Origin: Planctomycetota bacterium
Lineage (GTDB): Bacteria; Planctomycetota; Phycisphaerae; WQYP01
NCBI GenBank assembly: GCA_021818445.1
Contig: JAKAEB010000008.1
Span: 1-64,000, forward strand
DNA length: 64,000 nucleotides
Direction: 5' to 3'
In this document: piece after piece, positions 19,887 to 30,905 of the stretch
Position numbering within the stretch: the first letter of the stretch is position 1
How the letters are laid out: every line of letters starts with the position of its first letter
The notes under the pieces: model-generated
Databases searched by the model: none
What the model was told of the DNA's origin: nothing
Seen by the model: the letters and a program-made list of their open reading frames with translations, nothing else
Made by a program: the position numbers and the translations under genes

Positions 19887-21335
19887 CTACTTGACAGCAT
19901 GCCGGCCGGAATTCGTATTGACCGGCTTTTTCATGGCCACCTGTCCGGTTTGCTTCCGGGCAAGCTCCGCGATGGAGGCATAGGTCAGGCGGCCGCTTTC
20001 CCGCAGCAGGTTAAGCATATCCACGCATGTGGTGTATTTGGCCTGCTGGTAGGTCAGGTTGGCGGATAAATAGCGATCCTGGGCGGTTATCACGTCCAGA
20101 TTTGTCGCCAAGCCCACTTTGAATGAGTGGCTGGCCTGCAGAAACGCGGCTCGGGCGGCCTGCATTTCCGTACGGGTATTGTCAATAAGTTCGCGCGATG
20201 TCACCCAGTTGGATAATGCAATCCGGACCTGTTCATGAATCCTGCGTTGCAGCATCTCTTGTTCAAGCATGGCCTGTCGCAATTTGGAATAGGCAGTCCG
20301 CACATCATTATAAATCATGCCCCCCTCAAATATGGGCATATTGACAGTAAAGAGGCCATTCCACCAACTGTCGCTTGGGAAGCTTTCCTTATACAGAAAG
20401 GTATCAAAATTAATCGATACACTCGGAAAGTATTCAGCCATGGCCGCGGTAACCCGCTTTTCGGCCACCACCACGCCATCTCTATCCGCCTGTAAGTCCT
20501 GCCGATCGGCCAACGCCACCCTGTCAAGCGTATCAAGGGATGGCACATGCTGTGGGGGACGGAAAAGATTCCGCAGTCGGGCGTGATCAAGGCTGTTGAC
20601 GCCGATTAAAAATGCCAGCGTTGCGCGCCCTTTTTGTACCGAATTTTCAGCATTGGTCAGTTGCACACGCGTCCGCGCCGCATCGGCCTGGTCCTGCAGC
20701 ACGGTAAGCCGCAATGTAATTCCAGCCCGTTCTTTTCGTAACGCACTGGCGACCGTAGCCCGCTGCACCTGCAGCGTTCTCCGAAGCACCTTGACCGCTC
20801 GCTGAGCCGAAAGTACTGCGTAGTAGGTCTGCGCTGTTTCCAAAAGCAAATCCGACTGCATATTCAACAGCAGCGATTTCTGCACGCCAGAGTAGGATCC
20901 CGCTGCCGATATGGCCACAGAATCTCGCAGTATGTTCACATTCAGCGTCGTCGCCAGCGAGGTGTCAAAATAGTGGGTCTGGAATAAATTACCAAATCCC
21001 GGCGGAAATTGGCTTTCATTAAACCCTTTCCGCTGATAATCGGTGGGGGCCAGTCCGATGGTGGGCAGAAAATTGGCAAACGCCCGATCCTTCGCAATCA
21101 ACGCCTGAAGGTAGTTTTCACCGGCAATCGCCAATGATTCGTTATTATCATTGGCCATCCTCAATGCGGCCGATAGCGTGAGCAAATGCGGCACCTTTCG
21201 CGGAGCGGGCTGCGGATAGGCATGAATCACTTTGCGGTAATGATTAACCTCCGCCGTCTGATTAATGCACCCGCCCAATTCGATGCATATACCCAGCATC
21301 ACGCCAACCCGGATAACCTGTCTCATCACCTTCAT
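19887..21335 (-). CDS. TolC-family outer membrane efflux lipoprotein
   Basis: Signal with lipobox LGGC; paired OEP repeats; C-terminal SHSFKVGLATNLDVITAQDRYLSANLTYQQAKYTTCVDMLNLLRESGRL. Confidence 0.88.
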   Translation of the reverse strand: MKVMRQVIRVGVMLGICIELGGCINQTAEVNHYRKVIHAYPQPAPRKVPHLLTLSAALRMANDNNESLAIAGENYLQALIAKDRAFANFLPTIGLAPTDYQRKGFNESQFPPGFGNLFQTHYFDTSLATTLNVNILRDSVAISAAGSYSGVQKSLLLNMQSDLLLETAQTYYAVLSAQRAVKVLRRTLQVQRATVASALRKERAGITLRLTVLQDQADAARTRVQLTNAENSVQKGRATLAFLIGVNSLDHARLRNLFRPPQHVPSLDTLDRVALADRQDLQADRDGVVVAEKRVTAAMAEYFPSVSINFDTFLYKESFPSDSWWNGLFTVNMPIFEGGMIYNDVRTAYSKLRQAMLEQEMLQRRIHEQVRIALSNWVTSRELIDNTRTEMQAARAAFLQASHSFKVGLATNLDVITAQDRYLSANLTYQQAKYTTCVDMLNLLRESGRLTYASIAELARKQTGQVAMKKPVNTNSGRHAVK

Positions 21336-21341
21336 ATTTAT

Positions 21342-22934
21342 TTACTCCACCACAGCCGGTACGCTTTTGAACGAAGGGGTTTTGAGCACCGCAGCGATCG
21401 GCAATACTAAAAGAAAGATAATCGCCCCAACCCGGAATGCGTCCACATATGCCAGCATGTGCGCCTCTCGACTGACCATGTTGTATATCTGTGCCTGCGC
21501 CGCCCTGGTGGCGGCCGTCAAAGCCATGCCGCCGTGCATAAATGCGCCCGTCAGCGCGTGCAGATTCGACCGGTAGGCTGCATTGAGGTTAGTCACCGTG
21601 CCGACCAGATAATTCTGATGCGCCTGCGACACCTGCTTCACAAAACTCACTGAAAGCGATATCCCCACGCTGCCGCCGATGTTCCGCGCCAAATTAATAA
21701 TGCCTGATGCATCGGCCAGTTTTTGCTTGGGTACGAAGGCAAACGCGGCCGTGTTGAAGGGCACAAAAAGGAAAGCCAATCCCAATCCCTGTACCACCCG
21801 GCACAGGGCCAGACTGTTGAAGTCCGCATGCAGGCTTAAGCGCGACATCATGTATAACGCAATGACATTCCACATAACGCCGAAACTGATCAGCCACCGC
21901 GTGGCCACACGTGGAATTAAGAAGCCCACCAGCGGCATCAGGCAGAATACCACGATACCGCCCGGTGCCAGCACCATACCCGCCTGCCGCGCATCGTAGC
22001 CGAACATCCGCTGCGCCAGCAGCGGCAGCAGAGTGGTGCTGCCATAAAGAATGCTGCCGAACATAAACATTCCGACGGTGGCAAAGCCAAAATTTTTAAC
22101 ATCTTTCAGCATGCGAAAATTAACGATCGGATGCTTGTGTCGCCACTCCCACCACAGCGCGGCCGAAAGGCCAACCACGGCCAGAACTGCCAGTGTTCGG
22201 ATCAATGGCGAAGCAAACCAATCGGCGTCCTCGCCCCGGTCCAGCATGATCTGCAAACTTGCCAGACCCACTGCCAGCAGTCCCAGCCCCAGGTAATCAA
22301 TCTTGGTCTCACTTAGCTTAATCCGTCGGTGTCCCGGGTTGTCCTGAAGCAGCAGTGAGAGAAAAAAAAGCGTCACAATGCCGATCGGCACATTAATAAG
22401 AAAGCACCATCGCCACGTGAAGTTATCGGTTATAAAGCCACCCAGCAGTGGCCCCAATACCGGTGCCACCACCACCACAATGCCGTATGTGGCCATAGCG
22501 GCCCCGATTTTTTCAGGCGGAAAAATATCGCGCAATATCGCCTGCGCTCCGGGCTGCAAACCGCCACCACCCAACCCCTGGAGAATGCGGCAAACAATCA
22601 GCACCCCAAAGTTGGGGGCCAGCCCGCACAATAACGAGCTGATGGTGAACAGCGCCATACACGCCATAAAGTAGCGCTTGCGGCCAAACGCCGCACTGAA
22701 AAAACCATTCAGCGGCAGCACAATCGCGTTGGCCACCAGATAGCTCGTCAGCACCCACGTGCTCTGGTCGATCGTGGAGGCCAGTGATCCGGCAATGTGC
22801 GGCAGCGCAACATTGGCGATGGTGGTATCCAGCACCTCCATGAAGGCAGCCATCGCCACCACGGGCGCAATAACCCACGGGTTCATCGCTGGCCGCGATG
22901 CCTCAAGTTGATTTGCGACACTTGCCGTGCTCAT
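21342..22934 (-). CDS. DHA2-family MFS efflux transporter (EmrB-like)
   Basis: MEVLDTTIANVALPHIAGSLASTIDQSTWVLTSYLVANAIVLPLNGF; ATGA overlap with the upstream gene. Confidence 0.9.
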   Translation of the reverse strand: MSTASVANQLEASRPAMNPWVIAPVVAMAAFMEVLDTTIANVALPHIAGSLASTIDQSTWVLTSYLVANAIVLPLNGFFSAAFGRKRYFMACMALFTISSLLCGLAPNFGVLIVCRILQGLGGGGLQPGAQAILRDIFPPEKIGAAMATYGIVVVVAPVLGPLLGGFITDNFTWRWCFLINVPIGIVTLFFLSLLLQDNPGHRRIKLSETKIDYLGLGLLAVGLASLQIMLDRGEDADWFASPLIRTLAVLAVVGLSAALWWEWRHKHPIVNFRMLKDVKNFGFATVGMFMFGSILYGSTTLLPLLAQRMFGYDARQAGMVLAPGGIVVFCLMPLVGFLIPRVATRWLISFGVMWNVIALYMMSRLSLHADFNSLALCRVVQGLGLAFLFVPFNTAAFAFVPKQKLADASGIINLARNIGGSVGISLSVSFVKQVSQAHQNYLVGTVTNLNAAYRSNLHALTGAFMHGGMALTAATRAAQAQIYNMVSREAHMLAYVDAFRVGAIIFLLVLPIAAVLKTPSFKSVPAVVE

Positions 22935-24325
22935 CGCACCTTTACCTCCGGTTCGCACGACATCCCGGTCGCCAGATACGGTGCATTCTTAGGCAAATGC
23001 CGAAATAATATTTTAACCGGAATGCGCTGCACCACTTTTACAAAATTGCCGGTCGCATTTTCCGGCGGCAGCAAACTGAACGCCGCTCCGCTGCCCGCCT
23101 GTATGCTCTGCACGTAGCCATGAAACGTAAATTGCGGATAGGCATCCACGGTTACCGTCACCGGGTCTCCCGGTTTCATATGGGTTAAATCTGTTTCCTT
23201 GAAGTTTGCCACCACCCACGTCTTGCGGCTTACGATATTCAGCAGACTCTGGCCCACCGACACATAGTCGCCCGGCTCAATGGCCTTTTTTGTCACGTAC
23301 CCGCTTACGGGGGCGTAAATGCGGCAATAAGACAGATTCAATTCAGCCAACGCCAATTGTGCCTTAAGCTTTTTGATGGTGGCATCCGTAGCACTCACAT
23401 GGCTGGTCTGCTGACCAACCTGCTGCGGCACCACATCGAACGCCTCTTCCTTCGCTTGCGCCTCAACCAATTGAGCGTGCGCCTGCTTGACCGCAGCCTT
23501 GGCAGCCTGAATTTGCGCTTCCGCCGCCAATATTCCGGCGTGCGTCTGATTCAAAAATGCCATTTTCGCCAGCAGCGTTTTGCGGGCCGCCATTACGTTC
23601 GCCGCCGCCGTAATGGCGTCGGCCCGATACGTATCCACTTGAAAGGGCGTTACGTCACCGGTTTTTACCAAACCCCGGTAACGCCGATAGTCGCTGTTGG
23701 CTCGTTGCGATGTGGCAATCGCGGATGCCAAATCAGCGCGGGCCCGCGCCACGTTCGCCGCCGCCGATGCCACTGACGCCTTCGCCTGCGCCAAGCCACT
23801 GTTGGCCTGTGACACGCCAGCCACGGCCGACGCCACCGCTGCCTTGGCGATCTGTACACCCGCTTTGGCCTGGTCCAGTGCGGCGGTTGACTGCTGGCGC
23901 GTTAGCGCCAGCCGATATCGCGAACCGGCCGCCGTCGCCGCAGCTTCTGCTAATTCCGCCTTCAGCATGGCAACTTTCGCCCTGTAAGGACGGCTGTCCA
24001 GCGTCAGCAGGAGCGTGCCCTTTTTCACATATTGATTATCCAGTACATCCACTGTGAGTATTTGCTGGGCCACTCGTGGTGCCACCGCCGTGATGTGCGC
24101 CCGGATGTAGGCGTCATTGGTCGACGCGTAATTCAGCGAATGGATGTAGTACGGAATGCCGAATATCAGTCCCAGCACCAGCACCACGCAACCGCCAATC
24201 AGGAAAACCTTTTTGCGCTTGCCGTTTTTTGTCGGCGGGGCCGGTGCCTGTGGTGGCCGATTTGTGCTTCGGAATGATTCACCTGAACCCGGCGGCGGTG
24301 CCGGCTGTAAGTCGGTCTGCGTCAT
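22931..24325 (-). CDS. HlyD-family secretion/adaptor protein (EmrA-like)
   Basis: NDAYIRAHITAVAPRVAQQILTVDVLDNQYVKKGTLLLTLDSRPY; long coiled coil; IYAPVSGYVTKKAIEPGDYV. Confidence 0.9.
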   Translation of the reverse strand: MTQTDLQPAPPPGSGESFRSTNRPPQAPAPPTKNGKRKKVFLIGGCVVLVLGLIFGIPYYIHSLNYASTNDAYIRAHITAVAPRVAQQILTVDVLDNQYVKKGTLLLTLDSRPYRAKVAMLKAELAEAAATAAGSRYRLALTRQQSTAALDQAKAGVQIAKAAVASAVAGVSQANSGLAQAKASVASAAANVARARADLASAIATSQRANSDYRRYRGLVKTGDVTPFQVDTYRADAITAAANVMAARKTLLAKMAFLNQTHAGILAAEAQIQAAKAAVKQAHAQLVEAQAKEEAFDVVPQQVGQQTSHVSATDATIKKLKAQLALAELNLSYCRIYAPVSGYVTKKAIEPGDYVSVGQSLLNIVSRKTWVVANFKETDLTHMKPGDPVTVTVDAYPQFTFHGYVQSIQAGSGAAFSLLPPENATGNFVKVVQRIPVKILFRHLPKNAPYLATGMSCEPEVKVR

Positions 24326-24460
24326 AGTGTATCTGCTCCAAATTTCATGCCGGGACTGTTACGCAATCCCCGGCCGCTTTACCCTTTATTTGAACCTGCA
24401 ACGGTACCAACCTGTTGCCTTACTCAAATCGCACCGCTATTTCGGCAGTGAGCGCGATAG

Positions 24461-25114
24461 TCAAGCCCGCGCGGCCGGCGACTTAATCAGCGCAGCAATA
24501 CCACCTAAAGAAAACTTGGTGACGTTAGCGGCGATTTCATCGATCAGCGCTTCTGTGTACTCCTGGTGGCCGCGAAGCCGCAAAATGACGTGGCGGCAAC
24601 GATAATAAAACAGACATTGCCCCACAATGCACTCCATAATCTGTTGTTCCATGTCCCCCGAAACCTCGCCATGCAGATGCCGTACGATGATGGATAGATG
24701 CTCCCGCATGGGCTCGATTTTAATCCGAATCAATTCGCCCAATGCACTGGTCGGCTCGGCAATCTCCCGGGCGATGAGCCTGTTGTACCACTCGGGCTGC
24801 TTGGGGCTTAAAAGCCGTCTTAAGTACTGCCGTATGAATTTCTCCAGTGCCAGTACAGGGGCGTCGCCGACGGCCGATGCCCCCAGGCTCTGGACCGTAT
24901 CACCACTGAGTTCGCGGCCATACGTGAGAACTTCATGATAGAGATTCTCTTTGCTGCCAAAATAATAATTCACCGACGCAATATTGGCACCCGCCCGCTG
25001 CGAGATCATCTGTATGGTTGTCGCGGCAAAGCCGTGATCGGCAAAAATTTCTCCCGCCGCGTCCAGCAGCCGCGATCGCGTCGAATCTGATTCCGTTTCA
25101 ACTTTTCGCACCAC
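24461..25114 (-). CDS. TetR-family regulator (CerR/DUF1956-like C-terminus)
   Basis: TRSRLLDAAGEIFADHGFAATTIQMISQRAGANIASVNYYFGSKENLYHEVL. Confidence 0.9.
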   Translation of the reverse strand: MVRKVETESDSTRSRLLDAAGEIFADHGFAATTIQMISQRAGANIASVNYYFGSKENLYHEVLTYGRELSGDTVQSLGASAVGDAPVLALEKFIRQYLRRLLSPKQPEWYNRLIAREIAEPTSALGELIRIKIEPMREHLSIIVRHLHGEVSGDMEQQIMECIVGQCLFYYRCRHVILRLRGHQEYTEALIDEIAANVTKFSLGGIAALIKSPAARA

Positions 25115-25164
25115 GGGCGAAATCTCCGTAAGTCAACGCCAGAATCTAAACCTTGGCGCTGGTA

Positions 25165-25197
25165 TTTCAAATACATAATTGAAATGTTCATTTGAAA
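25165..25197. promoter_or_regulatory. candidate TetR operator (inverted repeat)
   Basis: TTTCAAAT-N17-ATTTGAAA directly upstream of the TetR start. Confidence 0.4.
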
Positions 25198-25303
25198 AGT
25201 CAAGTGCGGCATGGCTACAATTGCTTGCACTGGCCGGTGTGGCCTCGCTGCTGGATGGGCGCAAGATCCGCCGTGATCGGGTTAGACAGGAGTTACACTG
25301 AAA

Positions 25304-26389
25304 ATGTCCAAGTTGTTTCAAAACATGCAGTTAGGTCCGATGGAACTGAAAAATCGGCTGGTCGTCGCCCCCATGTGTCAGTACAGCGCTACCGACGGCT
25401 GCGCCACCGATTGGCATTTGCAGCATTTATCCAATTTGGCGTGCAGCGGTGCTGGAACCGTCATGATTGAGGCCACCGCGATTGAACGCATCGGCAGAAT
25501 TTCGCATGGCTGCCTCGGTATCTACACCCCAACTGCCGAGCTGGCTTTGAAAAAAATCATCTCGTTTATCAAAAGTATCCGGCCGGAAGTCAAAATCGGT
25601 ATTCAACTCGCCCACGCTGGCCGCAAGGCGTCAACCCAAATTCCCTGGCTGGGCGGCGGGCCACTCACCAATGAGGAAGATGCATGGCAGACGGTCATCG
25701 CATCGGCCATTGCATTTGACAACGGCTGGCACCTGCCGATGGCACTGACGGAAACGCAAATTCACCGTATCGCTGATCGCTTCGCGGAGGCCGCCCGACG
25801 TGCTGTCAATGCGGGTGTGGACATAATTGAGATTCATGGCACTCACGGCTATCTGCTGCATCAATTCATGTCGCCGCTGGTCAACAAAAGAAAGGACGAT
25901 TATGGCGGCAGTTTTGATCATCGTATCCGCTTCGCCATGGAAGTGGTCGAGGGTATTAAAAAAGTCACGCCTCCCACCGTTGCGCTTGGCATGCGCATCA
26001 CGGGCAGCGACTGGCATCCGGAAGGCTGGCAGGTGGAGGACGCATGCGAACTCGCCCGTCGCATCAAGGACAAGGGCGTGCATTACGCCTGTGTATCATC
26101 CGGTGGAATCATTCCCCACGTCCGCATTCCAGCTAAGCCAGGGTATCAGGTTGAATTTGCCTCCAAAGTTCGGCATGCTTCGGGCATCGCCACCCGGGCT
26201 GTCGGTATGATCCGCGATCCGCAGCAGGCTGAAGACATCCTGCAGCGCGGCGATGCCGATTTAATCGCTTTAGCCCGGGCCTTCCTCTACGACCCCCGTT
26301 GGGGTTGGCACGCAGCCGTCGCACTCGGCGATCAACCCGAAGGACCGCCGCAGTACGAGCGCGGACTGCCACCCATGTGGAAACCGTAA
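25304..26389 (+). CDS. NADH:flavin oxidoreductase/old yellow enzyme family (YqjM-like)
   Basis: LKNRLVVAPMCQYSATDGCATDWHLQHL, QLAHAGRKAS, EIHGTHGYLLHQFMSPLVNKRKDDYGGSFDHRIRF. Confidence 0.93.
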   Translation: MSKLFQNMQLGPMELKNRLVVAPMCQYSATDGCATDWHLQHLSNLACSGAGTVMIEATAIERIGRISHGCLGIYTPTAELALKKIISFIKSIRPEVKIGIQLAHAGRKASTQIPWLGGGPLTNEEDAWQTVIASAIAFDNGWHLPMALTETQIHRIADRFAEAARRAVNAGVDIIEIHGTHGYLLHQFMSPLVNKRKDDYGGSFDHRIRFAMEVVEGIKKVTPPTVALGMRITGSDWHPEGWQVEDACELARRIKDKGVHYACVSSGGIIPHVRIPAKPGYQVEFASKVRHASGIATRAVGMIRDPQQAEDILQRGDADLIALARAFLYDPRWGWHAAVALGDQPEGPPQYERGLPPMWKP

Positions 26390-26737
26390 CGCGTTCGGGC
26401 ACCAAGCGGCTTGTCTATCAAAAAATGCGTCTGCTGACCAAAATCGTGCTCTGCCGATGGGTAGGCAAGCCGCCAGAGTCAACGTTTGGGGGCATTTCTT
26501 TGCACATTTCCGACGGATAAAATCGGGGAAATGGGCAGTATATTTGCCATTTTTTACCTTTTCCTACCCTTTTTGCTCTATATATTCGCAAGTACGTATA
26601 AAAATGAACGACTGCGGTTTAATCCATCCGATAAAACATGTATTATCTGGTTCTGTGGTTGGCTTGGAGGCAGAGGAAGTAGATGGTCGGTTGGTGGTTG
26701 CTGCTATGGGGTGCCCACCAACTGCTGCTGATAGCTT

Positions 26738-29038
26738 ATGTGGAAGAAGAAAAATACTCGCCGACAGGCGGTCGCAGACGACGCGGGAGAATCTCGAACC
26801 TGGCTGGAGCCGGGGCGGTTGCGGTTTTCCCTTGGCGTAATTGCCTTTGTGCTGCTGCTGGTGGCGATCACCCGTCTGCCGATGGCCGCACCATCATGGC
26901 TCTACGGGCGGGCACCCGTGACGCTGGTATCGCCCGTAACCTTTGGCGTCGCCAATCCGGCGGCCTACGCCACCAAACGTCGCGAGGCCATGAGTGCGGC
27001 AAGCCCGGTATTAATGCCGGTTCATCGCGGCCGGATATTAACTCTCATCAAAACGCAGTTGATGAATTTGCCCTACGACGTATCGGGCGTAAAGACTCCT
27101 GCTGCGCTGCCAGCGCCCATACGCAAACGCTTCAGTAAGATAACCCCGGGTGCCATAGCATGGCTGCATGAAATTGTGAAGCAGAACCAGTTTCCTGCCT
27201 ACCTCACACGCGTTCGCCTGCTTGATCGCCTGCTGCGGTCACATCCTGTGGTGGATGCCAAAACGTGGAAATCAATCGCCCGCACCGCAGCCGACCATGT
27301 CATGGTGCCCAAAGGTCTCAAACCGCCCGATGGCTACCAACGGATGCCCATGAGCCGTCTACGTGCCTTGGGGGCTCACGGCCAAGGCTATCGCTCGCTG
27401 GTGGAGCGGTCTTTTCCGCAGCCGATGTGGTCAACATTAATCGGATATTTAAGTTCGCTCGGTTCACCACCGTACACAATCGACGCCAAAGCGACGCAAG
27501 CATCGCGCCTCGCCCATGCTGCCGCAGTAAAAAAAATCATCACCACCATTCATCGTGGCCAGATATTGGCCGCCGCCGGTACGCCTGTCACTGCCACCCA
27601 AAGAGCGGCGATACTTGCCGCGTACCAAGCCTATCGGCAAAAACTGCAAATGGCCCATCCATGGGCACCCATTGAAGGCGTACTCGGTGTGGTAGCCGTG
27701 GCGGCCATCCTCGGCATGCTCTGGGGTATGTTCATCGTCAGCCGCCAACAGGAATCACGGCGAAGTGTGGCGTGGTTTCCCAGCCTGATGATTGTCGGTT
27801 GTCTGCTCATCGTGCGCATATTGATGGCGGTTGGTTTGGGGGGGTGGATTTATCTTCTCGGGCTGGGCCCGATTTTGCTTGGAGCCACCATACTGGTCAC
27901 CGTCTATGGGAAGCGGTTTGCCATGGGGGCCACCACGTTCTGCATCCTGATTGTTACCACCATGGGCGACCTGCAGTTGGATTTTTTCCTTACGGCGCTG
28001 ACGGCGGCAATGGTTCTTATTTTTTCATTGGAGCAAATCCGCACCCGGACGCAGGTTATCCGCGTTGGCCTGCTTGATGCGGCGGCGGCCGGCACCATGC
28101 TGATGGCGTATGGGGTGGCGCGTAATGGCAGCGATCGGCTTTTGCCGCTGCAATGGTTCTGGCTGCACGCAGAACCCAGTTGGCTCTCACCCCTGCATAC
28201 CATTGCCATGGCGGGTGGTGCGGCGCTGCTTAGCATCTTTTTGCTTTTGCTGCTGCTGCCCATGATCGAACGTCTCTTCGGCATCACCACTGCCATGACT
28301 TTGCTGGAACTCTCCGACACCAATCGCCCCTTGCTGCGGCGTCTGGCGATTGAAGCGCCCGGCACCTTCAGCCATTCGCTTATCCTTGGCACATTGGCGG
28401 AATCCGCCGCACGCAGTATCGGTGCCGATCCCCTCCTGTGCCGTGTGGGCGCGTACTATCACGACATCGGTAAAATGCTCAAGCCGGGCTACTTTATCGA
28501 AAATACCGGGGGTGGCGGCGCTAACCGACATGAAAAACTCTCGCCCGCCATGAGCCTGCTGATTGTGGTGGGGCATGTGAAAGACGGCCTGGAGTTGGCC
28601 CGCGAATACCACCTGCCGAAAACCATCCGCGAATTTATCGCCGAACACCATGGCACCACTGTGGTCGAATATTTTTATCAGGCGGCGCGGCAGCGGCAGG
28701 CCCGCGATGCCCTTGTTGGTGCCGACAGTGCCCCCATTGACGATTCGCAATACCGGTATCCGGGGCCAAAGCCCCAAAGTCGTGAAACCGCCATCCTTAT
28801 GATTTGTGATGGATGCGAGTCTATGGTGCGCTCATTGGCAGACCCTACGCCGGCGCGGATCGAGGGGGCTGTGCATGAGTTAATTCGGCGGCGCCTGCTC
28901 GATGAGCAGTTCAGTCAATCGGGGCTGACGCTTTCCGATTTGAGCATCATTGAACAATCGCTGCTGCGTTCGTTGGCCGGTGTGCACCATCCGCGCATTG
29001 CCTATGCCGCCGATAAGCCGACGTTAAAAAGGGCATAA
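26738..29038 (+). CDS. 7TM receptor-HD (PgpH/YqfF-like) HDIG phosphohydrolase
   Basis: Extracellular N-terminus, TM block, then LAIEAPGTFSHSLILGTLAESAARSIGADPLLCRVGAYYHDIGKMLKPGYFIEN. Confidence 0.9.
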   Translation: MWKKKNTRRQAVADDAGESRTWLEPGRLRFSLGVIAFVLLLVAITRLPMAAPSWLYGRAPVTLVSPVTFGVANPAAYATKRREAMSAASPVLMPVHRGRILTLIKTQLMNLPYDVSGVKTPAALPAPIRKRFSKITPGAIAWLHEIVKQNQFPAYLTRVRLLDRLLRSHPVVDAKTWKSIARTAADHVMVPKGLKPPDGYQRMPMSRLRALGAHGQGYRSLVERSFPQPMWSTLIGYLSSLGSPPYTIDAKATQASRLAHAAAVKKIITTIHRGQILAAAGTPVTATQRAAILAAYQAYRQKLQMAHPWAPIEGVLGVVAVAAILGMLWGMFIVSRQQESRRSVAWFPSLMIVGCLLIVRILMAVGLGGWIYLLGLGPILLGATILVTVYGKRFAMGATTFCILIVTTMGDLQLDFFLTALTAAMVLIFSLEQIRTRTQVIRVGLLDAAAAGTMLMAYGVARNGSDRLLPLQWFWLHAEPSWLSPLHTIAMAGGAALLSIFLLLLLLPMIERLFGITTAMTLLELSDTNRPLLRRLAIEAPGTFSHSLILGTLAESAARSIGADPLLCRVGAYYHDIGKMLKPGYFIENTGGGGANRHEKLSPAMSLLIVVGHVKDGLELAREYHLPKTIREFIAEHHGTTVVEYFYQAARQRQARDALVGADSAPIDDSQYRYPGPKPQSRETAILMICDGCESMVRSLADPTPARIEGAVHELIRRRLLDEQFSQSGLTLSDLSIIEQSLLRSLAGVHHPRIAYAADKPTLKRA

Positions 29039-29560
29039 ATGCGGTTGACGATTACCATTGATACAGCACCATCGCTCCGCCGGACCGGCCGCCCCCGCAG
29101 GACGGCCAGCGCTGGTAAGCAACTTAGCCGAGGCGATGCGGCCTGGCTTAAAACGCGGCTGGAGGAACTGTGCAGAAAGTTAGGATTTTCGCAAGGCACA
29201 TGGGCATTGCAGATTATTTCCGACACCGAAATGAAATCGCTCCATTGCCGCTTTCTCGGTATCCCTGCCACCACCGACGTCATGACGTTTGACATGCGCC
29301 CCTCACCCCCGACAGCTGACCGTGATTGCTTGCAGCTTGATACCGCCATTTGTATCGACGAAGCACAGCGGCAATGTGCGCGGAGGAATATTCCGCTCCG
29401 GTCAGAATTGCTCCTTTACGCCGTGCACAGCCTGCTGCATGTAAGCGGGTACGACGACCGTACACCCGCGGCCGCACGCCGCATGCATCGACGTGAGGAT
29501 GAACTCCTTGAGGCACTGGGTGTTGGCCTGGTCTATCAGTCAGTCGGGGGCGCGAAATGA
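29039..29560 (+). CDS. ybeY: endoribonuclease YbeY
   Basis: ISDTEMKSLHCRFLGIPATTDVMTFD and AVHSLLHVSGYDD (HxxxHxxGxxD-type zinc site). Confidence 0.88.
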   Translation: MRLTITIDTAPSLRRTGRPRRTASAGKQLSRGDAAWLKTRLEELCRKLGFSQGTWALQIISDTEMKSLHCRFLGIPATTDVMTFDMRPSPPTADRDCLQLDTAICIDEAQRQCARRNIPLRSELLLYAVHSLLHVSGYDDRTPAAARRMHRREDELLEALGVGLVYQSVGGAK

Positions 29561-30849
29561 TGACCCCGCTGCTGATTATCCTCTTACTGGCCACCATTCC
29601 GGGCACCATGACGGCGTCGGCGTTGGCGTATGCCATCCGCAGTATGTCCAAAGTGACGCTGGAGGAGGAATTTGCAAAGCGTGGCCGCGCTCTGCAGGCA
29701 CCCCAGGTCATCGATCGGCAGGTTGATCTAGCTCTCACTGCATCAATTGTCCGCATTATTTGCAATGTCTCCATGACCGGGGTAATGGTGTCGGGGGCGT
29801 TGGCCCGGGCCACTTCGGGGCATCAACTTTTGGGTGTGGCAATTGCCGCACTGCTGGCCTTTTTAATCCAGATGATATTCTCGGTGGCGCTGGCGACCGC
29901 CTGGGCCAACTATGCCGGCGAGGCTCTGATTGCCGCCACATGGCCCGCCCTGCGAACCGCCGACAGGGTTTTTTATCCGCTGGTCCGGTTTCTGCGGCTG
30001 TTTGATGCCTTCCTCCGGCGGCTTTTCGGTGTCACGGCAGAATCACACGCTCAACACGAAACCCACGAGCAGCAGGAAGAAATTCTCGCCGTAGTTTCCG
30101 AAGGAGCCGTGGGCGGTGCCGTCGATGACGAGCAGCGCAAGATGATTGAGGGGATCATCAGCTTCCGCGATTTGCAGGTCAGCCAGATCATGACACCCCG
30201 CACCGATATGGTTACCATCAACGTGCACGATACCATCGATACAATACGTGAAAAAATTATTAAGGACGGACTCTCCCGCGTTCCGGTCTATGATGGCTCC
30301 ACGGATAATATTGTCGGTATCCTCTACGCCAAGGACCTGCTGCCGTGGCTCGGCCATGCCCGGCCGGCCGATGAGCCCAACGTGGCCAGATTGATGCGTC
30401 CGCCACTGTTTGTGCCCCATTCCAAACCCCTGCGCGATCTGCTGCGCCAGTTCCGGTCCCAGCGTGTGCACATGGCCATCGTACTGGATGAATTTGGCGG
30501 CACCGCCGGCCTGGTCACCAGCGAAGATATCCTGGAAGAAATCGTCGGCGAAATAGCCGATGAATATGAAAAAACCGCCCCATTACCCTTTCACCGCATT
30601 GACGAACATACCGTTGAAGTTGATGGCCGAGCTAATGTGACGGATATCAATCGCGAATTGGATATGCAGTTGCCGGAAGATCAGGACTATCAGACCGTCG
30701 GCGGTCTGATCATCAATCAATTGGGTGTCATTCCTGGCAAGGGAGCGTCGATTACCATTGACGGCATCGGGTTAAGTGTGGTGGACAGCGATCAGCGGCG
30801 CATTCGTAAGGTGCGCATCGTCTCGCACGAATCCACGATGCAGGAATAA
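29557..30849 (+). CDS. hemolysin/CorC-family CNNM + CBS domain transporter
   Basis: IMTPRTDMVTINVHDTIDTIREKIIKDGLSRVPVYDGSTDNIVGILYAKDLL; MAIVLDEFGGTAGLVTSEDILEEIVGEIADEYE. Confidence 0.93.
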   Translation: MMTPLLIILLLATIPGTMTASALAYAIRSMSKVTLEEEFAKRGRALQAPQVIDRQVDLALTASIVRIICNVSMTGVMVSGALARATSGHQLLGVAIAALLAFLIQMIFSVALATAWANYAGEALIAATWPALRTADRVFYPLVRFLRLFDAFLRRLFGVTAESHAQHETHEQQEEILAVVSEGAVGGAVDDEQRKMIEGIISFRDLQVSQIMTPRTDMVTINVHDTIDTIREKIIKDGLSRVPVYDGSTDNIVGILYAKDLLPWLGHARPADEPNVARLMRPPLFVPHSKPLRDLLRQFRSQRVHMAIVLDEFGGTAGLVTSEDILEEIVGEIADEYEKTAPLPFHRIDEHTVEVDGRANVTDINRELDMQLPEDQDYQTVGGLIINQLGVIPGKGASITIDGIGLSVVDSDQRRIRKVRIVSHESTMQE

Positions 30850-30905
30850 ATTTCCGCGGTCTTTGTATTGCGGAAACGTTTCGATACGAACGGAGCAGGC
30901 GAAGC

